Source: Whitmania pigra
Taxonomy: Eukaryota; Annelida; Clitellata; Hirudinida; Haemopidae
Assembly: GCA_021613335.1 (NCBI GenBank)
Contig: JAJTWR010000254.1
Coordinates: 1,067,501-1,131,500 of the forward strand
Reading direction: 5' to 3'
Length of the DNA stretch: 64,000 nt
Positions 40,713-52,866 of the stretch are shown piece by piece. A program made the position numbers and the translations under genes. Position 1 is the first letter of the stretch, and each line of letters starts with the position of its first letter. A model generated the notes under the pieces. That model did no database searches. It had not been told where the DNA came from and saw nothing but the letters and a program-made list of their open reading frames with translations.

Positions 40713-40887
40713 AAACAACCAAGAACCGACTGAAGCACCTTCAGTACACCCCACTGATTCTACTATGAATGAATACGGGACTAGGTCAGGAAGCATCTCC
40801 AAACCTCCAGTCCGTTTTGCAGATCTCTGAAAGAAGGAGTTCCATCATCATCCGATCAATGAAGGACATTAGTTGTAGAAGGGGAGA

Positions 40888-41043
40888 TGTGACATATGTC
40901 TATGTTTATATTTTGTTCGATTAGAGATCTTTTGTTAGGCGTGTGTTTTGTCGTCGCCATCTTGTGTTCTGAACTGTTTTGATTAGCTGTTATTGTCATC
41001 GTGTTTAAACAGTTAAAGATTAAAAATAAACGAAAACATTACG
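40888..41043 (+). repeat. Gypsy 1 3' LTR
   Basis: It starts TGTGACATATGTC right after the purine tract and ends ATTACG. Compared with the 5' LTR only a handful of substitutions are seen, so the insertion is fairly young. Confidence 0.92.
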
Positions 41044-41048
41044 GCACA

Positions 41049-41590
41049 CTCAAAGCAGATGGTGAGCACTAGGGCTGAGGATTTGGTCGATTAATTAAAC
41101 AAATAATCGTTAACATTTTAAGTCTAATAGCAGTATTATTACTGTCTATAATTGAATTATTTCACAGTTTTTTTACCAAAGTTTTTATGTTGAAATGGTT
41201 TTTTAAATTGCCCTATGATGTTAAGTTCTAAATACTATGAAGTAAAAGTGACTAGTCAAGTTCGAATGTTGCAACAAGTTGCAGTGAGTGACTGATAGGT
41301 AGAAGCGGTAAAACCGTCCGAGCTTTAACGGGATGAAAAATAAGAGATAGCTCCGCCCCATAAACAAAATTAGCTCCATCTAAAGTGATTAAAATTGATT
41401 AAAAAAGTGTTTCCCAACATGTATTGATAGTATAGTATTTTTAAAATATTAATTTATTTAAAAAATACTATAATTAACACCAATAAATAAATAAATTCTG
41501 AATGTCACAAATGTTTTGCGGTTTATTGAGATGTCTCTATGAATGATGGGAATACCGTTGCTTGAAATTATTCAATGTAAACCTTGAAAC
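41049..41590. other. Between Gypsy 1 and the LINE, nothing recognised
   Basis: AT-rich sequence without recognisable gene or repeat ends. Confidence 0.4.
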
Positions 41591-44415
41591 CTAACTACAG
41601 CCTCACAACAAATCCGCGTTATTATTCACGACAAGAAAGGACTGGATGAGGAACTTAAGATAAGCCTGAAGGATGGATCAGTGAAATCCTTCAGTGACTT
41701 CATCTACAACAAGTGCATCGAGAGGTTTGGAAATGAAGGACTCCAGCGACAGCGCGAACTCGGACGCCTTAAAACGAAAATATAGCGCTTCGACGTCGGT
41801 GGCAAATGGCTAAAGAAAACGAAAGAGAAGGACTCTCCGTCCTATGGGAGGACGTGAAGAGACGAGTGATGGACTTACGCCGCGCTGAAAGAGTGACACA
41901 GAGGAAGTACGAGAGGAGGAGAGCCATAAGAAGCTTCTTTAGCGATCCGTACAGATACGGGAGATCGCTACTAGATCCTCCGAAATCGGGAGTACTTTCT
42001 GTAAAACAAGTCAATTTGGAGGAACACTTACTCAAAGCGTATAGTGACGCCCTCCGCCATGAGTCTCTATAGAAAAGGGCTGACATCCCGGCAGTGCCTC
42101 TGCCGACCAGTCCCTTTTGTTTGGCGTCTCTTTCGTTTGAGGAGTTGTGAGGAAAACGAGAAACCGATCAGCTGCAAGGCTCAACAAAGTTTCCTATCTC
42201 CTATACAAAAGATGTCCTAAGAAACTATACTTGCTGCATTCCCTCATTCAGAGAGCGTGGTCGTTGGCCACGGTCGATGATGAGTTGAAAAAAGCAGAGG
42301 GGCTTCTACATTCCAAAGGAGAAAGACTCCAATGGTCTGAGTCAATTCAGACAATACCGCTGTTGAATGTAGAGGGAATAATATTTTTCTCTATCATGGC
42401 ATCGAGGCTCACAGAGTTCGTGATGTCTAATCAGTACGTGGACATTTCGATGATCTGGGAAGCTATCCAGAGAGTCAAGAGGAACCGGCTGAGTTTGTAC
42501 GTCTTGTGGTTGGAACTAGCAAATGCATACTTGTCAGTACCACACCAGCTCCTATGGAAAACATTGGGGGTCCATCATGTGCCTCAGCCCACATCCTTTA
42601 GGAATACTTTAACGGGTTCATGATGCGGTTTTCCATCAAGATGTACACTACAAGGTGGGTGCCTTTAGAGGTTGGAATAGCTATGGAGTGCACAATTTCT
42701 CCTTCCTTATTCGTAATGGCGATGCAGATCTTACTGAAGGCAGCCAGGTCTCGTATTTCAGAGGCGCACATTGGTAAAGGTGTATACATGCCTCCAATAA
42801 AGGCATTCATGGGCATCTCACCGACAAGAGCATGCAGGACGCCATTCTTCAACAAACCATAAAGGGACTGCAGGCGTTCGAGGCGGCACCGCCGCAAGGA
42901 TGGTTCAAAGTGTGGTTGGTCTAGTGCTCCTTCCAAGACTGTTCTGGCCGTTAACCATCTATGAGATTGGTTTGTCAATGGTTGAGAAGCTAGAGAGGAA
43001 AAGTTAACCGATGCACCAGAAAATGGCTAGGCCTACCTCCAGCGCTGTCATCGGTAGACCTCTATAGTAGGAGCACGAGCCTGCGACTACCACTAAGGTC
43101 CATCGTGGAAGAGTACAAACTCTCCAAAATAAGAACGCAGTGGATGCTCAACAACTCCGCGGATAGCAGGATCCGCGAAGTCAAGCCACTGCTCAGATCT
43201 GGAAGGAAATTCCGAGCGCAGAATGAGATTGACGAATCAGTTGCCGAGGTGATGTTCGAGGAAGTGAGAGGTCTTACCCAGACGGACCGTCATGCAGTAG
43301 GATGGAACCACCTACCAAAATGGTCCCAGGCGAGCTCATCAGTCAGAGGCGCTATGATTAACCAGGAAATGAAGCGAAAATTGGAACAGGACCGAGTCAC
43401 GAAGGCAATTCAGCAGTCACAGCAAGTGGACAACGTGAGAAGACGTGATGCAACGATCCCTTACCTGGGGCGACATATGGAAGATGTCCCTGCTCCTACT
43501 TGCCTACGCGATAAGGTCAGTGTACGACCAGTTGCCCTCCAGAGACAATTTGCAGAAGTGGGGTCTGGCGGAAGACACCGAATGCCGGCTCTGCGGCGGT
43601 ACTGAGACACTGCATCACGTGCTCAACAATTGCACGTATGTCCTTGCCAATGGTCGGTACACATGGCGACATAACCAGGTCCTTCGAGAAGTGTGTGAAG
43701 CCGCAAAAGCAGCAGTCTCCAAAGAAAACTCACGTATGATCACAAATCAGCGAAAGATTTACTTCTTGCGCGAAGGCTTCGCGCACCTCTGCAAAAAGAT
43801 GTCAAACCCCCAGGCGAGATATTCTTGCAGAGGCAAACGACTGGACCTTCGAAGCCGACTTAGAAGGGATGAGGCACTAGCCCCAGGTGCTGATAGAAAA
43901 TGGCAAGAGGCCGGATCTGGTGCTCGTATCGCCGTCGACGGATGCCATCATTCTGGTGGAGCTGACGATTTAGTGGGAAGACAGGCTACAATACAGCAAT
44001 GGGCTCAAAGCAGATAACGATAGACCTGCAATCAAGAGAATACCGTACAGACCCCTACCTCATCGAGATTGGCGCAAGGGGCGTGGTCGGCAAGTCGAAG
44101 TACGCTTTCCTTACTAAGATCGGATTGTCAAGCCGGGAGAGAACAAAGGCTATGACAAGGATGTCTGAGGCCGCTGAAGCGGCTTCATTCTGGATCTGGC
44201 ATATGAGGAGTCAGAAGACAGAAGAAGTCTTAAGAGGCCACTACAGGAAACCGGGGAAAGCCGTCGGTCTCCGGTATGAATGATCCACCGAACGACGGGG
44301 CCAAACCATTGGCCGAGAGACGCGATGTTGTCGGGAGAAATGGGCCGACCGCGGACTCGCAAAGCAACATGAACTGCGGTCCAAACCGCGGCTTCGATAA
44401 GGCCCTCGGTCGAGT
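41591..44415 (+). mobile_element. Non-LTR retrotransposon with C-terminal restriction-like endonuclease (R2/NeSL-like), copy 1
   Basis: GC-richer than its surroundings and coding on the plus strand in broken frames. Order: a basic N-terminal linker (REGLSVLWEDVKRR, SFFSDPYRYGRSLLDPPKSG, 41806-42070); reverse transcriptase starting SAARLNKVSYLLYKRCPKKL (42168); KAEGLLHSKGERLQWSES; IPLLNVEGIIFFSIMASRLT; LYVLWLELANAYLSVPHQLL, where the family has W-LDLANAY, so the first catalytic aspartate is glutamate; a frame change; CTISPSLFVMAMQILLKAA; then PPIKAFM at about 42793 where the catalytic DD should follow but GIS is read. The C-terminal part (43445-44283) has the zinc motif CRLCGGTETLHHVLNNC and, in another frame near 43910-43965, RPDLVLVSP...VELT, the endonuclease core. 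It is a pseudogene with multiple frameshifts; the 3' end is near 44415. Confidence 0.85.
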
Positions 44416-44427
44416 CCCGAAAAACAA

Positions 44428-44541
44428 TATGAAAGAATCTTTACATAATTGTTAAACTGAATTTTACTGTTAACGAAAATGAGAAAATTTATGATTATAA
44501 CGATGAAAAATGAAGAAACACATGACTATATATAATCGCAA
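44428..44541 (-). repeat. Fragment of the satellite-bearing element, inverted
   Basis: The minus strand here matches 37150-37270 nearly base for base (ctcattttcgttaacagtaa, aacaattatgtaaagattct). At 44540-44560 it runs into 'ccgtcgcttgcga', a word otherwise found in the first satellite monomers (about 35295 and 35475). Confidence 0.8.
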
Positions 44542-44571
44542 GCGACGGTTTTTTGCTGTCATTTTAGGCCG

Positions 44572-44660
44572 TTGTCACCCTGACTTTAGACGAAAAAAAC
44601 GCCATCTCAAGTTGTGCGAGGGTTTTTTCCCCCTAGGAAAAAAGTTGAAAAAAACGTAAT
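44572..44660 (+). repeat. Dispersed repeat with C-rich start, copy 3 (short)
   Basis: Contains 'ccctgactttagac', 'ctcaagttgtgcgagggttt' and 'ccccctaggaaaa', matching 7985-8165. Confidence 0.55.
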
Positions 44661-44675
44661 GTTGCGAATTCAATT

Positions 44676-44778
44676 AATAATAATAATAATAATAATATAA
44701 TAATAATAATAGAATAATAATAATAATAATAAGAATAATAATAATAATAATAAGATAATAATAATAATAATAATAATC

Positions 44779-44814
<36 letters not shown>

Positions 44815-44871
44815 GAAGAATAATAATAATAATAATAATAATTAATAATAATAATAATAACTAATAATAAT

Positions 44872-44903
<32 letters not shown>

Positions 44904-44964
44904 ATCCTAATAATAATAATCATAATAATAATAATAATAATAATATAATAATAATAATAATAAC

Positions 44965-45043
<79 letters not shown>

Positions 45044-45113
45044 CATAATAATAATAATAATAAGATAATAATAATAATACTAATACTAATAATAATAATC
45101 CTAATAATAATCC

Positions 45114-45152
<39 letters not shown>

Positions 45153-45230
45153 GATAATAATAATAATAATAATCAATAATAATAATAATAATAACTAATA
45201 ATAATAATCATAATACTAATAATAATAATC

Positions 45231-45285
<55 letters not shown>

Positions 45286-45308
45286 CCTAATAATCCTAAT
45301 AATAATCC

Positions 45309-45345
<37 letters not shown>

Positions 45346-45570
45346 ACTATAATAATAATAATAATAATAATAATCCTCCTAATCCTCCTAATAATAATAA
45401 TCCTAATAATAATAATAATAATCCTAATCCTAATAATAATAATCCTCCTAATCCTCCTCCTCCTAATCCTCCTAATCCTAATAATAATAATACTAATAAT
45501 AATAATCCTAATCCTAATAATAATAATAATAATAATAATCCTAATAATCCTAATAATCCTAATAATAATA
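44676..45570. repeat. (AAT)n microsatellite with CCTAAT interruptions
   Basis: About 900 bases of AAT repeats. Toward the right, interruptions increase as 'cctaat' and 'cctcct' units (45270-45565). All open frames here are homopolymer artefacts. Confidence 0.95.
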
Positions 45571-45990
45571 ATAGCAATAGCAATAGCCATAGCAATAGCA
45601 ATAGCCATAGCAATAGCAATAGCAATAGCAATAGCAATAGCAATAGCAATAGCAATAGCACTAGCAATAGCAATAGCAATAGCAATAGCAATAGCAATAG
45701 CAATAGCAAGCAATAGCAATAGCAATAGCAATAGCAATAGCAATAGCAATAGCAATAGCAATAGCAATAGCAATAGCAATAGCAATAGCAATAGCAATAG
45801 CAATAGCAATAGCAATAGCAATAGCAATAGCAATAGCAATAGCAATAGCAATAGCAATAGCAATAGCAATAGCAATAGCAATAGCAATAGCAATAGCAAT
45901 AGCAATAGCAATAGCAATAGCAATAGCAATAGCAATAGCAATAGCAATAGCAATAGCAATAGCAATAGCAATAACAATAATAATAATAAT
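45571..45990. repeat. (AGCAAT)n hexanucleotide microsatellite
   Basis: About 67 near-perfect AGCAAT units with a few AGCCAT and one AGCACT variant near the left side, ending in a short AAT run. It directly adjoins the AAT array. Confidence 0.95.
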
Positions 45991-46089
45991 AATAATAATA
46001 ACCAAAAAAATAAGCATGGAGCGCTGAATCCGAAAAAAGAAACGAATGGATGGTGAAGGATTAATTGCCCACCACTGGAATTCGATGCT

Positions 46090-46375
46090 GAGTTGATTAA
46101 GGAAGTGCTGGGTGTCATCGATAGGTTGACTGAGGAAACCGCTGGCAGATTTCATCAAGTTCATGACCTTGCAAACAAATACACATTTCTCATACCGTCA
46201 AACCTGTTTGATGATAATTATGATTGTCAGCTTGGCCTAGTTGATGAAGACATAGAGAAAGAAGAGTTCTTTGTCGAAAGGAAGAGAATGAAGTATTTTG
46301 TGGAAGCTCCAAAAAACGATAACATCGATGGCCCCCTTAAGTTTTTGAATTTCATACAGAGATATCATCTAGGGC
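46090..46375 (+). pseudogene. Short protein-like fragment, possibly hAT-derived
   Basis: A frame of about 95 codons before the hAT-type terminus has normal composition (LTEETAGRFHQVHDLANKY, then EKEEFFVERKRMKYFVEA). It resembles the mid-region of ZMYM/hAT-like proteins only weakly. No start or splice context is seen, and it abuts the microsatellite. Confidence 0.35.
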
Positions 46376-47250
46376 AGCGGTTCTCAACCTTTCTGATGCC
46401 GCGATCCCCAGACAGCACTTGCCGTGTTATGGCGACCCCCAACAGCAAAATTATTTAAGCTACCTTTCACTCAGGGATCATTGTCGCTGTTATGCCTTTC
46501 ACTTCTAAAAAATGGGAAATTTATATTTAAAACCTTTTTGTGCACATCCCACACTTGCGAGATATAGTTAGTATTACATAAGAAAACATGTGACATATAT
46601 GTGGCATGTTTTATATTACATTTTGTAACATTGTTTAATTTAATTTTTTACTATTTGAGTTTCTAAACATCGCAACAGCTTCAAGTGAGATGGCAGTGCA
46701 TGCTAAATTCAAGATGGCAACAATCAACAAATGTGCTCACTAGCAAACAAAAACTTAATGAACACATCTTTATCATGTACATTTCATTTGTACAATGTAC
46801 ATTATCAAATAACGTAACTAGTTGGTTGTACCAAGTTCCGTCCAGTTGCTACTTTGTATCCAACCAGCCGAGCCGAGCCGACACCCACCAGCTGAATAAT
46901 ATCGCAGCCGTCGCCGCTGATTCTTTATTACAATCACAAATGTTTGTTAAATTTTAACAAGTCCTCGATTAGTTTGTCACTCATTCTGTTCCTTCGGCTG
47001 TTCATTGTCATACCAGCAGATTTCAACAGCTGCATTAGCTGGCAGAGGAGTGTTCAACTGGATAAATAATTTCTTCAAGGTTTCGCTTCATTTCATCCGA
47101 TACTTCATCAGAATATCAGTGTGAGACACAGTTGACTTTGTGCAATTGAAGAAACTGTCAGCATCAGATGAATAAGATGCTTTCAGCTCATCCACCATTG
47201 CTGCATTAGAAGATGCAGCCAACAGATTTATCAAGTGCTGAAATTGATTA
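46376..47250 (+). mobile_element. hAT-like element with CAGCGGTTCTCAACC terminus
   Basis: The left tip CAGCGGTTCTCAACCTTTCT followed by 'gccgcgatccccag' is a classical hAT/Charlie-type end. The other end is not identified, so the right limit is a guess. Minus-strand pieces around 46950-47230 may be transposase debris. Confidence 0.5.
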
Positions 47251-47339
47251 ATCCGATTTAGAAGATGTATGACAATAATAATTTTGATCCAAAAAATATA
47301 TAAGTACTAATAGTACTGTACTATTGCCACTCTTATGCT

Positions 47340-48720
47340 GCGTAATATGTAAGGTATGACATACCTGAGTTCCACTGTCGATCAATGAGCTGCTGTCCAA
47401 TATATTTTTAAATTCGGATGGATGATGGCAGCAGCTGTGACATCCGTGCCATTATATAAGTTCTGGAATCTTCGGTCGATGCCATCCAACAGTGACACTT
47501 TCATAAACTATTCATAAACTTCTGACATGCCCTCCAATACACGACCATTAAGTTCTAGTGATCCTTCATTAGTAGCACTGAGAATTGATGTTCCTTTTAG
47601 TCGATGCGGAGTTACGTTTGTAAAGTCTATGTCCCATACAGCTGATCAACTGGATCTTGCGTTTCTGGATAATATCGTTGAGGCAATGTGATTGCCACTC
47701 CCTATTTTTAATAACCAGTCTGCAAATTCTCTCTCGGTTTCAAGAGCTCGCATGTTTCGAAAGAGTTTCATAGCATTTGGTTCAGACAAAATATTATGTC
47801 TCTTCAAATATCTGGCAACAGTCAGAGATCGCAAGCCATTTCACGTAACAGACAAAGCTTGACTAAAATCATTACCAAATAATCCAAATAGGTCGGAACG
47901 TTTTGATAAATCTTTGTTATGTCTATCCATCGCGAGGAAGGCATGCACATGAGTCAACGGAGCTTCATCCCATATTCATAATTTTTAGTGCAATAGTACT
48001 TTTGCTTCTGGCCTATTGGGTTTGACGTTGTACGTAGATGTGGTAGTTAAGGTAAGCAGAATTTTAAATACCGACTACGCAGTTCTTCCACCTGATAATA
48101 GAATTGCTGCTATTCCAGTTGATGCTACTGTAGTAGCTTGATGCCCTTTTCCTTTTATAATATGTAAAAAAAAGTATACTGTAAACGAACGTTTTTCAGG
48201 TACCTGCTGGGCAAAGCATTTACTCTGATCTTGAAATGTTCCATATATTGAATCAAGTGCCGTGTTAATCGCCGCCCGTTGTTTATAATTCAACATTTTG
48301 ATATTCCTTCTGGCTTCTGCCTGTTCTTTTAAAACATTAATTGAAAATACTTCGGTTTTAATTAAGTATCACAAAGTATTGCTGAAACAACTTTCCACTG
48401 CTGTGGAAGAGACAAAACCTGGACGAACAGAGAGTCGATAAGCGAAGAATTGGAGTTGCTTTATGTGAATTCGCCTTGCAGATCGTTTTTCTTCAACATG
48501 CTCCATTCCAGTATGCTGACCAAACTTTCCTCCTGGGGAAAAGTAAAGGATACACCATCGGATCAGTGCAGCGATTCAGTTTTGAAATGTTTGTGCAAGC
48601 ATCTCAAATCGGGTAGATGCATGTATCTCTGTTGCGTGGTGCCTCGCCATCTGCACCGACTAATATTGCTACAACTTCTGACCTTGAAGTTAGTTATATC
48701 GTCTTAAGTCTAAATTGGGA
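47340..48720 (-). pseudogene. Helitron Rep/helicase remnant
   Basis: In minus-strand order: DPMVYPLLFP near 48560, the phrase that precedes the Rep catalytic region in Helitron proteins; RRIHIKQLQFFAYRLSVRPG near 48480-48420; then the helicase start LNYKQRAAINTALDSIYG (48293) and VASTGIAAILLSGGRTA (48125-48075), the motif II/III side of the PIF1-like helicase. Then FRNMRAL and EFADWLLKIGSGNHI (47760-47690), then YNGTDVTAA near 47450. The Walker A segment between 48230 and 48150 is not intact, and several frames are broken. No CTRR hairpin end was identified. Confidence 0.75.
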
Positions 48721-49450
48721 TCTTCCAAAAAATCTTCTAACTAATTCAGTGTGGTTGGACTGTATTATTATAGGATATGTATGATTGTAGGATTCAGCAA
48801 ATGGAATACTGCGTACCATGAAATCTAATTTTTCCAAAAAAGCTGCTGATCAACCTTGAATATGTCGAGCATGTTGGACTTAAATACATTTTTTGCAACT
48901 TGATGTAACTGTAATATAAATTTAATAGAAGTGAAACAAAAAACACAACTCATACTCGATACAAAACTTAATACTCGAAGCAACTAATTATATAAATTAC
49001 TGACAATAGAAAGTATTATAGTCGAGAGTTTATTGAAACATCGAGGGAATGAGGCGAGTTGAAAGCTGAGCATCGGATTGATGAAAGAATGTAGCGATTT
49101 CTGTGTTGTAGCAATGTGTGTGCTAAGCGATGGGCAAGTGAAGAACTGAGCGATCAAATGATATGTAGCTAGACGTCCTTTCCAAAGATCTTTCCAATTA
49201 TAAATTAAAACAAATTAAAAATTAAAATTTTAAATACGCACGACGTACGACGTACCTTAGCGATATATATGCAGATAAGGTCACCCATAACGTTGGGGCA
49301 TGAGAGTAGATGCATTGAAATCTACTTTTAAGCCTAAACTTTTCAATTGAACTCCAATACTCAATGAATCTCTTGAACAAATTTATGCTTGGTTTGCTAG
49401 GTGGTCCCAAACATGTTATATTAAGTTCCATTAAGCTGCCAATCATCAGA
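48721..49450. other. No gene recognised
   Basis: AT-rich sequence right of the Helitron remnant. It may contain the 5' part of that element but shows no readable motif. Confidence 0.35.
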
Positions 49451-49690
49451 AAGCCGTTGCCAAACAGTTGTTCTGGTCCACACTGACAATCCGCTTCATT
49501 TCATGAATTTTGAGATCCGTGAGGAATCGCTTTCTCGGGTTCATTTTCTCAAATACTCAATCATTCTCCATTCGCGAATCAACACCTCATTAACGTTGAA
49601 CTCGCGAGCAATTTCTCTGTAGTCTATGTCTTGCCCTAGAAACGACTTGAAGCTCGTGAGCAGCAGTGTATGAATGACATTTATCATCCA
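49451..49690 (-). pseudogene. Transposase N-terminal helix-turn-helix fragment
   Basis: The minus strand reads, across one frameshift, HELQVVSRA then YREIAREFNVNEVLIREWR, the pattern of pogo/psq-type DNA-binding domains (YKLQVV..A...N..AAREFGV.E..VR.W). The same start occurs on the plus strand at 63809-63905. It is very short. Confidence 0.5.
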
Positions 49691-49883
49691 TTTTTTTTAA
49701 ATACCTCAATATTTAAATCACAGGCTTCTAACTATCTCTGTGTCTATATAACATCAAGCATCGGCCTCTCAGCCAACGGAAAATTTTTGTCACTTTTATA
49801 TTTAATCGTTGTATATATTAGAAACTGCTTCAATTAAATATTTTAATTTAAGTAATTTAAATTTTCGGCATTTTATGTTTTAG

Positions 49884-50817
49884 GGGTTTTAGGGTAGAAG
49901 AAGAAGGAAGAAGGATGCCGGCGATATTTGTTGAGGATGGAGAAATAGGTTCTTGAGTTGCATAGTTGTGCCGATAAACATCGTTTCAGATTTTTGCGGG
50001 TTGAGCTGGAAAAAGTTGACGAGATGCCAGTCATTAATGGCGTCTGTGCACCTTCGCAAATTGTCTAGTTGAACGGAGACTGTTGTTGGAGAGGACGGAG
50101 TAGAGACTTGTGTTGTCCGCGCATTGGTGAAAGGACACGTCAAAATTTTTGACGATGTCAGACAGGGGTGAGGTGTAGGTTGTGAAAACTAGGGGTCCTA
50201 GGACAGAGCCCTGGGGAACTCCAGGGAGGAGAGCAACAGAAGAGGAATTATGGCAGCCCAGCTTAACGTATCGGGATCTGTTGGAGAGGTAAGACTGGAG
50301 CCAAGAAAGCAAGACTTTCGATACCGATTCGGAGTGAAGTCTAATTAACAATATGCTATGGTTGATGGTGTCGAAGGCTGCCGATAGGTCTAGGCCGACC
50401 ATAACAGCGCAGTTGCGATTTCCATAAATGTGGGATAAATTGTTGAAAATATGGGAAAGACCGGTCTCTGGGAAGAAACCAGGTCTGTAGGCAGATTGGA
50501 ATAGAGAGAAGTTAGAGGATTTGGTAACATGCAGACGGATTCTAGAAAGGGTGAGCCTTTCTAGTAGTTTGATATAGTGGAAAGGTTAGAGATGAGTTTT
50601 TAATTAGACGGGGAGCTAGGGTCGAGGCCTGGTTTTTTTTTTAGTAAGGGAAGTACTTGCGCGCATTTGAAGATGAAAGGGAAGACGTCGGAGCTAAAGG
50701 AAATGTTAGCAAGTTTGGAGAGGGTTTGAACTAGAATGGAGGAATATTTTTTGAGAAGACAAGTTGGGAAAAGATCTAGAGGAGATGTTTTGTTGGGGAA
50801 TGCTCAAATGTCTTTCA
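49884..50817 (-). mobile_element. CR1/L2-like LINE copy 2, 3' part
   Basis: Minus-strand reverse transcriptase: GLDLSAAFDTINHSILLIRL, WLQSYLSNRSRYVKLG, GVPQGSVLGPLVF, then CADNTSLYS where the catalytic box should be Y-A-D-D, so it is mutated. NPQKSETMFIGT follows near 49985-49950. It is truncated at 49884 inside the ORF. It aligns with the LINE at 11640-12584 but retains the central segment. Interrupted at 50818 by Gypsy element 2; continues at 52932-53440. Confidence 0.85.
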
Positions 50818-50822
50818 ATACT

Positions 50823-50977
50823 TGTAACGTTTTCGTTTATTTCAATCTTTAACTGTCTAAACACAATGACAATAACAGCTAATCAAAAAAGTTCAGACCA
50901 CAAGATGGGGACGACACAGACAAGCGTAACAAAAGATCTCTAATCGAACTAAAATATAAAAATAGACATATGTCACA
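50823..50977 (-). repeat. Gypsy 2 3' LTR
   Basis: On the minus strand it starts TGTGACATATGTC and ends CGTTACA. It is clearly homologous to the 156 bp LTRs at 34688 and 40888, with about 10 per cent differences by eye. Confidence 0.9.
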
Positions 50978-51114
50978 TCTCCCAGTATACAACTAATGTC
51001 ACCTCATTATATAGTCCTTGAACCGAACTGGGAGACAAGAGGTTCGACCGCTGCGGGTTTTCATGATTGGTTGAGAATTGCTTCCTGTCCCGGCAACATT
51101 TGCTGACCGATCGG

Positions 51115-51957
51115 ATGATGTGCAGGGTTTCTTTCAGGCATACTTTCGGGGGGGCTAATCCCCCCCGGAGCTCAGCCATCGCCCCCCCCCCCCGAAAAAA
51201 AAATTTTTTTTTAAATTGTATGCTAAAAGTGTATGCAAAAACCCATAAATCTAAGACAAAAAAGTTAAAAAAAATGCCTACCATCCTTACTGACCTAAAA
51301 ACTTATTTGTTAATATGTCTTTGGACTAAGATATTTAGTATCTGGTTTGTTTTTAATCTTTCCGTTTTGTTCTGTATAATAATAACGAGTTGAAGCGAGC
51401 TTTGAATAAATAACTAAATTTCATTGAATAATTATTCTGAATTCTCTGAACGTAATTCACGGAGCTCAAAAAAACCAATCGGTCACAAAGATATCCGACG
51501 TGATTATTACAATATTTGTTTTGGTGAAAAAAAGCAGAGGAGAAGTTTTAAAAAGTTGTTTTTTATTTTTCATAAATTTTATATAAAAATAAATGTATAA
51601 TTTTAAATTTTTAAATTTAATTTTTCAGTTACATACTACGAAAAGAACAATCGACTCCTTTTTTAGTCCTTCAAGAGCAGTATCTAATTTTCAATATGTT
51701 TTTACCTAAAATATAATTATTGAACTGGGGTTATGCGTGATTTGATTTTAAACTTGTATTTGGCACATATTTTTTAGTCCTTCAAGAGCAGTATCTAATT
51801 TTCAATATGTTTTTACCTAAAATATAATTATTGAACTGAGGTTATGCGTGATTTGATTTTAAACTTGTATTTGGCACAAAAAACTGCCGCCCCCCCGAAC
51901 TCATGAAATGCCCCCCCCCCCCGAACAATAATGCCTGAAAGAACCCCTGATGATGTG
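51115..51957. mobile_element. 827 bp hAT-like MITE inserted in Gypsy 2
   Basis: The element 51123-51949 is bounded by CAGGGTTTCTTTCAGGCAT on the left and the inverse of CAGGGGTTCTTTCAGGCAT on the right, and flanked by ATGATGTG at 51115-51122 and 51950-51957. C/G runs lie next to both ends. The interior is AT-rich and contains a 114-base direct duplication ('agtccttcaagagcagtatc' at 51664 and 51778). No transposase. Confidence 0.9.
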
Positions 51958-52866
51958 ACTGGCGATCCCGCCAGTGCTTCGTGCTGTTGTTCATCAGTGT
52001 TACTTGTAAAGTCATCCAGTAAGGGTTCTCTGATGGGTCGATCTTCTTTTGTTCGAATAATGTCTCTCCGGTTGCGTCTAATTTTGGATCCGTCTTGGGT
52101 GTCAACGATGTATGAACGAGGATTGGAGTGAGCATGCTTAACAACGCCACGTGCCCATTTTCCGTTATGTCGCACACGTACTACCTCATTCAATTTCGGA
52201 AGTGATTTCGATTTTCTATCATAATACATCTTTTGCTTATTCTGTCTAATCAGCAGATTCTTCTGAGCATTTACAATATGTGGTTGCAAACTTTTCTCAC
52301 ATACTGGAAGCTTAGCTCTTAATGATCGACTCATGAGCAATTGAGCAGGACTAACATCCAAACCTGTCAAAGGAGCATTTCTATACTGAAGCAAGGCTGT
52401 GTATGGATCTGTATTGCTGTCTCTTGCTTTTCTCAATAAATTTTTAACGGTCTGTATCATGCGTTCAACTTGACCATTAGATTGGGGATATCTTGGGCTA
52501 GAAGTTGTGATCATAAAATTCCAGTTCCTTGCAAAAATCTGAAATTGTCTACTTGAAAATGGCATGTTATCTGACACTATTTCTTCAGGAATTCCGTGTC
52601 TAGAAAAAATCGATTTGAGTTGCAGAATGACTTAGGCTGCAGTTTTGTCTTTCAGTGTTACCACTTCTGGATATTTTTAAAAATAATCAACAACAAGAAG
52701 GTAGTCCTTGCCTGCAAAATGAAAAATGTCAATTCCCACCTTTTTCCATGGTCTTTTGGGGATTTCATGAGGCATCATTGGCTCTGGCTGTTGTTTTCTT
52801 CTATATGAATTACACACAGAACATCTACCAATCATTTGTTCAATTTCACTAGACAAACCTGGCCAT
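51958..52866 (-). pseudogene. Gypsy 2 integrase remnant
   Basis: Minus-strand order from 52866: integrase zinc region WPGLSSEIEQMIGRCSVCNS, then RPWKKVGIDIFHFAGKDYLL with the first catalytic aspartate (GIDIF) near 52735; a frame break near 52677-52600; DNMPFSSRQFQIFAR with the second aspartate near 52570; SPRYPQSNGQVERMIQTVK containing the catalytic glutamate region near 52490; then the C-terminal LLQYRNAPLTG, SPAQLLMSRSLRAKLP and KMYYDRKSKSLPKL. The frame ends in the border of the MITE. Its C-terminal part is close to that of Gypsy 1. Confidence 0.88.

Noticed and set aside
45216..46164. Frames of 120-300 codons rich in Leu, Ile and Ala
   Set aside because: They arise from AAT and AGCAAT microsatellites and have no protein-like complexity.
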